Of a stretch of DNA of 12,437 nt, positions 6,439-12,437 are shown in pieces. The stretch's first letter is position 1. Every line of letters starts with the position of its first letter. A model generated the notes under the pieces. The model was not told the origin of the DNA. It did not search any database and was given only the letters and a program-made list of their open reading frames with translations. The stretch comes from JBBRLA01 sp038231615 (GTDB lineage: Bacteria; Myxococcota_A; Polyangia; Palsa-1104; JAEUJZ01), in assembly GCA_038231615.1 (NCBI GenBank), contig JBBRLA010000204.1, forward strand, positions 1-12,437, read 5' to 3'. A program made the position numbers and the translations under genes.

Positions 6439-7140
6439 TCAGTTCACGGAAGTACTCTTGTGGGAAACATGAGAGAGCATCCGGGCAACCTCGGTCGCCA
6501 CCAGATCCAGGCGAGTTGGAACGAACGGAGTCTCCAGAAGCTCCTGGCGCAACCCCGAGGACTGGACCAGCGCGGCGGCCAGCATGTCGGCCATCTGTCC
6601 CGGAGCCAGGTCTCTGCGGCAGAGGGAGCGCAGGCTCTCGCTTCCGTTGGGAATCAGGTAGGCCAGCTTGTCGACCAGGGCGGCGAGCGCCTCGCGTGTG
6701 GCGTCGACCTCGTGGCCCACTGGCAGTTCGTCGGGCAGCAGCACTGCTTGCGCTTCGCGAAACGTGCGCGCTGAAGGCAGTTCATCGGCCAGGCGTACCC
6801 GGATCACGCCGCGCAGAAGAATATTGTAGGTGCCGTCCTGGTTCTTGCGGTGGGCCACGACAATCCCAGCCCCGGCGATCGGCCGCACTGCGGGGCGCCC
6901 GTCATACTCCGACTCGTGCCCCGGCAACAGGGCGGCCACGGCCATGGCCCCGCCCTGCCCGAGGCAGGCCGCGATCATGTCACGGTAGCGGCTCTCAAAG
7001 ATGTAGAGCGGTAGCATCGAGGACGGAAAGAGCTGCACCTTGTAAAGCGGGAAAAACGGCAGACGATGAAGCTGAGGTCGCAGCTTGTCGAGGAGTTCGT
7101 GTTCGGCCTCTGCTAGGCCCTGCGCGGGGGTCTTAGACAT
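6439..7140 (-). CDS. stand-alone Lon N-terminal (LON substrate-binding) domain protein
   Basis: The 233-residue protein matches the LON domain found at the N-terminus of Lon protease, here without the AAA+ or protease parts. Diagnostic segments are LPFFPLYKVQLFPSSMLPLYIFESRYRDM split over residues 27-55, the central GAGIVVAHRK (90-99) with DGTYNILLRGVIRVRL (102-117), and a helical C-terminal bundle. In Lon this domain recognises unfolded substrates; stand-alone versions occur widely and are little understood. The start is ATG with AGGTGA four bases upstream (7143-7148 on the opposite strand). No signal peptide or membrane segment is seen, so it should be cytoplasmic. It precedes the Clp-RF2 fusion by 53 bases in the same direction, so the two are probably co-transcribed. 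Confidence 0.88.
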   Translation of the reverse strand: MSKTPAQGLAEAEHELLDKLRPQLHRLPFFPLYKVQLFPSSMLPLYIFESRYRDMIAACLGQGGAMAVAALLPGHESEYDGRPAVRPIAGAGIVVAHRKNQDGTYNILLRGVIRVRLADELPSARTFREAQAVLLPDELPVGHEVDATREALAALVDKLAYLIPNGSESLRSLCRRDLAPGQMADMLAAALVQSSGLRQELLETPFVPTRLDLVATEVARMLSHVSHKSTSVN

Positions 7141-7269
7141 GATTCACCTACGCCTCACTCCGCTCTCCTGCGTCTCTGGGGGGCAGAGCCGAGTGGGTCG
7201 GGCGTTCACCTTGGTTCTGATGCCGAGGAGGCGCCGCTTCCATCGTTTCGCTGACTGGCGGAGAGAATC

Positions 7270-7923
7270 CTACTCGGGCATCCGCGTCTTGCGGTTCCCA
7301 AGGGCGCCCCAGATCTGGCAGAAGCTGCCTGGCGTGGTCGTCGCGAAGGGCAGGTCGCATGTGGCACAGGCACCGGCGCCGCGAGGGTCGGTACAGTGGA
7401 TGCAGCGGTCAAGCAGGTTGATCGAGACGCTGAATTCGCGTCCCAGCCGTTCAATGGTGGCCACTTTGCGGTGCAGCTCGCTGACGTGCCGGGTGAGCAT
7501 TTCCTGGATCGACAGAGCGGCCTCGCGCACAGTACCAAACCGCGCCTTGGCCTCCAGAACCTCGCGGATCTCTTCGATAGAGAAGCCGCAGGTGCGTAGC
7601 TCGATGATGAGGCGCAGGCGATCCAATTCCTTGGCATGGAAGAAACGGTGCCCCCCAGGCGAGCGCCCGGCGGTGTGGATCAACCCTTCTTCCTCGTAGA
7701 ATCGCACGGCACGGGGGGTTGTGCTGGCGCCGCGCACCATGTTTTTGAGGGTCAGATGGCCGTGGCCGCCAGTCTCGAGATCCTCTTGGGCAGGGTTTCT
7801 GTCAGCCGCCGATACCGGAAGAGCGGACAGGGCGGAGGCGACAGCCTGGGAAGTTGGCACGGGGCAACTGGCAGGAGGTTCGGGATGAAATGGCGCCACC
7901 TTGCGGGCGGCGGACCTGGCCAT
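7270..7923 (-). CDS. MerR-family transcriptional regulator with four-cysteine C-terminal tail
   Basis: The 217-residue protein has a MerR winged helix-turn-helix at about residues 57-125: LTLKNMVRGASTTPRAVRFY, EEEGLI, GRSPGGHRFF, LRLIIELRTCGFSIEEI. A helix follows (about 130-165) that would form the antiparallel dimer coil. An Ala/Pro-rich, probably disordered extension of 55 residues precedes the HTH. The C-terminus has CIHC (174-177) and CATC (186-189), a CxxC-x8-CxxC arrangement suited to zinc or an iron-sulfur cluster. The ATG at 7923 was preferred to an in-frame start 45 bases upstream because AGGAGGT (7932-7938 on the opposite strand) lies nine bases before it. MerR proteins bind dyads in their own promoters; a perfect dyad sits at 8107-8121. 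The effector is unknown. It lies between the Rieske gene and the Lon-N gene, either of which could be a target. Confidence 0.85.
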   Translation of the reverse strand: MARSAARKVAPFHPEPPASCPVPTSQAVASALSALPVSAADRNPAQEDLETGGHGHLTLKNMVRGASTTPRAVRFYEEEGLIHTAGRSPGGHRFFHAKELDRLRLIIELRTCGFSIEEIREVLEAKARFGTVREAALSIQEMLTRHVSELHRKVATIERLGREFSVSINLLDRCIHCTDPRGAGACATCDLPFATTTPGSFCQIWGALGNRKTRMPE

Positions 7924-8073
7924 GATTATCGGACCTCCTGCCGAAGGGTCGGCCGGGCATGCAAGCACAACCGAGATTTACGAGTGCCGTAAGATGCCAC
8001 GCTCCCGTTGTCTCGGGTGAAATAGACGCACTCGCAAAGGCGAGACACGGATTTTACGTAGCATACATACTCC

Positions 8074-8082
8074 ATTTTATCA
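8074..8082 (-). promoter_or_regulatory. candidate extended -10 promoter for the merR gene
   Basis: On the minus strand TGATAAAAT has a TG-n-TAnnaT layout typical of an extended -10 promoter. It lies about 150 bases upstream of the chosen merR start. There is no good -35 at standard spacing, but a TTGACT (8106-8111, minus strand) lies further upstream within the dyad. Confidence 0.3.
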
Positions 8083-8106
8083 GACTTACGCTTGCCCGGC
8101 TGGGAA

Positions 8107-8121
8107 GTCAAGTTACTTGAC
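8107..8121. promoter_or_regulatory. perfect dyad, candidate MerR operator
   Basis: GTCAAG-TTA-CTTGAC is a perfect inverted repeat with six-base arms and a three-base centre, in the 241-base gap between the Rieske stop and the merR start. Its minus-strand half overlaps a TTGACT -35-like hexamer. MerR-family operators are commonly dyads lying at their own promoter, so autoregulation is plausible. It is not a terminator: the stem is short and no T-run follows. Confidence 0.45.
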
Positions 8122-8164
8122 CCTCTGGGATTTCGGTTGCCGTGGAAGCAGAACGGGCCCGGTT

Positions 8165-8836
8165 CTAGGTCAGCCGTTGCCCAGGGTTGGTGATGAAGTC
8201 GTTGGGTTGGAGCATCAGGGTAGTCTTGCTCGCGTCCTGCCAGCAGATGCCCAGATGGTAGAGCGGATCGGTGGCCGGTCCCATCAGGACTCTGCCGTCG
8301 AAGTAGTAGCGCGAACCGTGACAGGGGCAGTCGTAGGACAAGGCGCCGGAGTTGAAGAGTACCGGGCAGCCGGCATGCCGGCAGCGCGCCCAGATCGCCA
8401 TCAGCCCACTGGCATCCCTGGCGAAAAATACTAGATAGTCGACCCAGTAGCGGGCCTCGTGCAACCCTGGCAGGTAGGCGTTAGGCACCACCACGCCGCC
8501 ACAGGTGGGCGCCAGGTCCGGAGGCTGCGAGAGGTCTGGCCGCTGCGAGAGGTCTGCCGGCTGCGAGAGGTCTGCCGGCACCGCTAGATCCTGCCCGCGC
8601 AGGTCGAAGCCACGCAAGTCCTGGGGCCGTGACATGTCCTGGGGCCGCGACAAGTCCACGCTCATTCTCAGGTCCACCGGGTTATCGGGGTCTCCCAGGT
8701 TGAAGCCGCGCAGATCGATAGCCTCAGTGTCATAGCGGTGACGGTAAGAGCACCCCGCGGCGCACCCCAGCGCGCTGGCACTGGCGGCCACGACAAACTG
8801 CCGACGGGACGCCAGTGGAACAAGTTTCTGCGACAA
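8165..8836 (-). CDS. exported Rieske [2Fe-2S] lipoprotein with Asp-Leu repeat linker
   Basis: The 223-residue protein starts with a twin-arginine-like signal (SRRQFVVAASASALG, residues 10-24) ending in a lipobox, AAGC (Cys29), so it is predicted to be Tat-exported and lipid-anchored. Residues 40-110 are a low-complexity linker with a roughly six-residue period (DLSQPA, DLSQRP, DLSQPP, DLRGFDLR). The C-terminal Rieske fold has both cluster boxes: CRHAGC (152-157) and CPCHGS (170-175). Cys152, His154, Cys170 and His173 would hold the [2Fe-2S] cluster, and Cys157 and Cys172 the disulfide seen in high-potential Rieske proteins. Its role is presumably electron transfer in the cell envelope; no cytochrome b or oxidase partner is present. 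The start is TTG at 8834-8836, supported by GGAGG nine bases upstream. It is 47 bases after the preceding hypothetical gene. Confidence 0.88.
   Translation of the reverse strand: MSQKLVPLASRRQFVVAASASALGCAAGCSYRHRYDTEAIDLRGFNLGDPDNPVDLRMSVDLSRPQDMSRPQDLRGFDLRGQDLAVPADLSQPADLSQRPDLSQPPDLAPTCGGVVVPNAYLPGLHEARYWVDYLVFFARDASGLMAIWARCRHAGCPVLFNSGALSYDCPCHGSRYYFDGRVLMGPATDPLYHLGICWQDASKTTLMLQPNDFITNPGQRLT
8515..8660. repeat. minisatellite-like repeats encoding the Rieske linker
   Basis: An 18-base unit containing GGCTGCGAGAGGTCTG recurs about three to four times between roughly 8520 and 8578 with few differences. A second 18-base unit containing CCTGGGGCCGNGACA occurs twice at about 8619-8656. They encode the Asp-Leu repeats of the Rieske linker; the low divergence suggests recent slippage or unequal recombination. 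Confidence 0.6.
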
Positions 8837-8880
8837 GGCTGATCGCCTCCGTAAATTAATGTACGACTTACTACTTGATC

Positions 8881-8892
8881 ATATCATGATAT
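8881..8892. repeat. 12-base palindrome upstream of the Rieske gene
   Basis: ATATCATGATAT is a perfect palindrome covering the stop codon of the upstream hypothetical gene (stop at 8884-8886). It lies in an AT-rich stretch, unusual here, 45 bases before the Rieske start. It could be an operator or chance in AT-rich DNA. Confidence 0.25.
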
Positions 8893-9561
8893 TCCGCTGA
8901 TATGGTAGAATTTGCCGGCGCACGAGAGGCGCCAGAAGGCCCTGACATCTTTCAGGAAGTCGCCAAGGTCGTGGCGCGCGAGGTAGCGGCGTTCCAGCCC
9001 GAGAGCGTAGCGGCGCGCAGCGTCGTTGGCCGCAGTATAGCGATCGTGCTCCTCCGAGGAGAGATCGGGATCATAGGTCACCTGCAGAAAAAGCCGCGAG
9101 ATCAGGTCGCCCAACTTGGGGTACCGCCTGGGTCGCCCGCCGCCCTGGTCCCAGCAAAGCAGCACCAGGGAGACGTACTTGTCAACCTCGGCTTGCAACT
9201 CCAGTTCCAAAGCGGAAACGCCGCGCTGGTTCTGCGCCCGGTCCACGGTGTAGATAAAGTGGCTTACACCCTCCAGGCACAGGAGCAACTCACCCAGGTT
9301 GTGCTCGCCCACTTCTTCGCGAGGGTCGTGGCGGCTCAGCGTGTGAAGGATCTCTTCCTCTATATACAGGGACAGATCCAGGCCGTCCTCGTGCTCCCGC
9401 AAAAGAAGCTGCTCCCGGGGGTGGCGTCCTGGTTGCAGGTGCGCACGCTGGGCCTGAGTCAGGAGAAAATCGTGGACGTCGAGATGCGTATCGATGCGGT
9501 AAAGAACCTCCAGGCCGCGCTGGATGGCGGCCAGGGGTTGGTCCAGGTCGCCCAAGCTCAA
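8884..9561 (-). CDS. conserved-looking hypothetical protein, second gene of a coupled pair
   Basis: I do not recognise a named family. The product has 225 residues and is rich in Leu, Glu, Arg and His. It looks all-helical, with no signal peptide or membrane segment, so it is probably cytoplasmic. A central segment (EGVSHFIYTVDRA ... SALELELQAEVDKYVSLVLL, about residues 96-133) has the regular hydrophobic spacing of a folded domain and is the best search seed. The C-terminus reads GKFYHISGIS. The start is taken as TTG at 9559-9561, which overlaps the stop of the upstream gene by four bases (TTGA), typical of translational coupling; no separate Shine-Dalgarno is visible, so an internal start is possible. 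The Rieske gene follows 47 bases later. Confidence 0.65.
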   Translation of the reverse strand: MSLGDLDQPLAAIQRGLEVLYRIDTHLDVHDFLLTQAQRAHLQPGRHPREQLLLREHEDGLDLSLYIEEEILHTLSRHDPREEVGEHNLGELLLCLEGVSHFIYTVDRAQNQRGVSALELELQAEVDKYVSLVLLCWDQGGGRPRRYPKLGDLISRLFLQVTYDPDLSSEEHDRYTAANDAARRYALGLERRYLARHDLGDFLKDVRAFWRLSCAGKFYHISGIS

Positions 9562-10214
9562 GCGCTGGCGCCGCCGCCGCGTCCTCGTCTATTTTGGCCG
9601 GGGTCGCCCCTCTCGCCTTCATCGCCGCCACCGTCGCGGGCATGCCCTCCCACAAGGAGGCCGGTCATCCCCAGGCCCCGCAGGCGCCGCGCCACCCACT
9701 TCGACCCGGTGCGCAAGTAGCGCTCGTAGAGCTTGAGTAGGCCGCTGTCGTCACCCAACTGGGTCTGCGACGATACCTCTTGCAGGACCTCGACCAGGGC
9801 GGGGAAGTTGCCCGACAGTTCCAGATAGGTCTCCGGCCACGGGGGGTGAGTACAGGCGCTGGCCAGGCTGCGGTAGGCCCCGCCGCCAATGGTGATGTAG
9901 TAGTCGCTGTCCACCAGCTTGCGCGAGAGGGATTCGCCGAAGAACCCGGAGACATAAAGGGAATGGTCGCCGATCGCCCGCAGCTTGCGCAGACGCACGC
10001 TGGGCTCGGCCTCGCTGGCTTCGGCGAGCATCAGGGCCAGGGGCTTGTCCGACTCCCAGCTTGTCACATGGCTGTATTCCGAGAGGAGGTTGACCAGGTA
10101 GAACTCTGCGTGGGCGCTGGCCTCGACCTCCTGGTTGCGCAGCACCTCGGACACCACGTCATGAAAATACTCGGCTACGGAGCTGTGGGGGAGGAGTTCG
10201 CTGCGGTCAGACAT
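9558..10214 (-). CDS. conserved-looking hypothetical protein, first gene of a coupled pair
   Basis: No family is recognised. The product has 218 residues. Residues 1-183 look like a globular mixed or helical domain (HAEFYLVNLLSEYSHV, LRKLRAIGDHSLYVSGFF, YYITIGGGAYRSLA, LLKLYERYLRTGSKW). The last 35 residues are Gly/Arg/Asp-rich and probably disordered, which is unusual next to the ordered body. No signal peptide or membrane helix is seen. The ATG at 10212-10214 has a strong AGGAGG eight bases upstream. It overlaps the next gene by four bases, so the two products are probably made in fixed ratio and may interact. It is divergent from groES across a 334-base gap. Whether the gene is heat-shock linked cannot be judged. 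Confidence 0.72.
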   Translation of the reverse strand: MSDRSELLPHSSVAEYFHDVVSEVLRNQEVEASAHAEFYLVNLLSEYSHVTSWESDKPLALMLAEASEAEPSVRLRKLRAIGDHSLYVSGFFGESLSRKLVDSDYYITIGGGAYRSLASACTHPPWPETYLELSGNFPALVEVLQEVSSQTQLGDDSGLLKLYERYLRTGSKWVARRLRGLGMTGLLVGGHARDGGGDEGERGDPGQNRRGRGGGASA

Positions 10215-10365
10215 CCGGTAGACCTCCTGAAAGCGGGTGTGCTATCAGCAATTTTGCCACTCGCCGCCGCCGGAACAAGGTCAAAATCTGGGCAATGGGA
10301 AGATGGATGCCCGCTGGAGGCCAGGAAGGGGGAGGAAAAATCGACCAGGGAGGGCAAAAAAACAC

Positions 10366-10393
10366 TTGCCACAGACGAAGACATACTTATCAT
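10366..10393 (+). promoter_or_regulatory. groESL promoter, sigma-70 type
   Basis: TTGCCA (10366-10371) and TATCAT (10388-10393) are separated by 16 bases, a good housekeeping-type promoter. The expected transcription start, near 10400, falls right at the CIRCE element, the standard arrangement for HrcA-repressed groE operons. Confidence 0.75.
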
Positions 10394-10401
10394 ACGCCCT
10401 G

Positions 10402-10428
10402 TTAGCACTCTCCATGAGAGAGTGCTAA
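10402..10428. promoter_or_regulatory. CIRCE element (HrcA operator)
   Basis: TTAGCACTC (10402-10410), nine bases, then GAGTGCTAA (10420-10428): both arms match the CIRCE consensus at every position. CIRCE is the binding site of the heat-shock repressor HrcA, whose activity depends on GroEL. It lies immediately after the groESL promoter and 120 bases before groES, so it should repress groESL under non-stress conditions. hrcA itself is not in the window. Confidence 0.97.
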
Positions 10429-10548
10429 CGATCGTCACCACTGACCGACGAAGAATCCCCCGATCGACGACTGGCAAAAGTACTGCCAGCGAGCTGGACG
10501 GCGTGGACTCTTCCCCTCCGCAATCAACATTTGAAGGAGACCTCAGAA

Positions 10549-10863
10549 ATGTCGAAGAGTATCAAGATTCGCCCCCTGTACGATCGCATCGTGGTCAAGC
10601 GCCTCCCCGAGGAGGACGTCACCAAGGGCGGCATCATCATCCCGGACAGCGCCAAAGAAAAGCCGGCCCAGGGCGAGGTCATTGCCGTCGGCGCTGGCAA
10701 GCTGCTGGAGAACGGCAAGGTCCGTGCGGTCGAGGTGAAGGCCGGAGACCGGATCATGTTCGGCAAGTACGCCGGCTCGGAGATCAACCTGGATGGCGTC
10801 GATCACCCGATCCTCCGCGAGGACGAGATCCTCGGGGTCATTGAAGGCGCCGCCAAGAAGTAA
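10549..10863 (+). CDS. groES: co-chaperonin GroES
   Basis: The 104-residue GroES forms the heptameric lid of the GroEL folding chamber in the cytoplasm. Diagnostic parts are IRPLYDRIVVKRL (residues 7-19), the mobile loop with EDVTKGGIIIPDSA (22-35) that docks on GroEL, and the C-terminal part with GDRIMFGKYAG and EDEILGVIE. The length is near the family norm with a few extra C-terminal residues (GAAKK). The ATG at 10549 is chosen over an in-frame upstream TTG (10531) because AAGGAGA (10534-10540) sits at the right distance and MSK-IRPL is the usual beginning. It is transcribed with groEL under CIRCE control. Confidence 0.97.
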   Translation: MSKSIKIRPLYDRIVVKRLPEEDVTKGGIIIPDSAKEKPAQGEVIAVGAGKLLENGKVRAVEVKAGDRIMFGKYAGSEINLDGVDHPILREDEILGVIEGAAKK

Positions 10864-10917
10864 GCGGCCTGTCCATTCCCGTTTTCGCAAAGCTACACTT
10901 TCAAGGAGAAGAGCCAC

Positions 10918-12437
<1,520 letters not shown>

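Noticed and set aside
7926..8111. A small minus-strand open frame in the merR leader
   Set aside because: It has no ribosome site, overlaps the candidate promoter, and its peptide shows no pattern; treated as untranslated leader.
8149..8167. A GC-rich near-palindrome at the Rieske stop codon, considered as a terminator
   Set aside because: The arms mismatch (AGAACGGG against CCGGTTCT) and no T-run follows on the minus strand.
8902..9720. A 272-codon plus-strand open frame opposite the second hypothetical gene
   Set aside because: The minus-strand pair has a strong ribosome site, a coupled overlap and balanced composition; this frame has none of these and ends in Pro/Arg-rich sequence.

Overview
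The window is high-GC DNA from a Gram-negative bacterium, most likely of the Myxococcota/deltaproteobacterial type. This placement is an inference from three things: an Asp-Leu repeat linker in an exported Rieske lipoprotein, an FHA-domain fragment with the layout seen in myxobacterial FHA regulators, and a beta-propeller surface-protein fragment. groES-groEL with a CIRCE operator is consistent but not taxon-specific. The window may be a contig end on both sides: it opens in a broken transposase and closes inside groEL. LAYOUT. (1) 1-631 is a graveyard of mobile elements: a frame-shifted transposase N-terminus, then a stretch ending in a hairpin that looks like group II intron domain V. (2) 632-1810 carries a candidate sigma-28 promoter and one complete short flagellin gene with no other flagellar gene around it. 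(3) 1810-2142 is non-coding and packed with perfect or near-perfect hairpins, one of them a textbook intrinsic terminator. (4) 2143-3381 is a rearranged mosaic: a DUF3455 lipoprotein gene joined at about 2715 to a reversed 5' piece of an FHA-domain gene, followed by the 3' piece of a beta-propeller gene. (5) 3425-10214 is a run of six genes, all on the minus strand. Read in the direction of transcription these are two coupled conserved hypothetical genes, a Rieske iron-sulfur lipoprotein, a MerR-family regulator with a four-cysteine tail, a stand-alone Lon N-terminal domain protein, and a 986-residue two-AAA+ Clp-type ATPase whose C-terminal 370 residues are a release-factor-2 homologue without the GGQ motif. 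(6) 10215-12437 is the divergent groESL operon with a clear promoter and CIRCE. HOW THE GENES MIGHT WORK TOGETHER. groESL is ordinary HrcA/CIRCE-controlled heat-shock biology. The most interesting unit is the Lon-N gene followed 53 bases later by the Clp-RF2 fusion. It joins an unfoldase-type ATP motor to a fold that normally occupies the ribosomal A site, with a Lon-type protein-binding domain as its neighbour. A role in ribosome or nascent-chain quality control is a reasonable hypothesis, but the sequence alone does not prove it. In the fusion protein the D1 Walker B glutamate, the D2 GYVG pore loop and the RF2 GGQ and SPF motifs all appear altered. This suggests a specialised remodelling or switch protein rather than a classical disaggregase or release factor.
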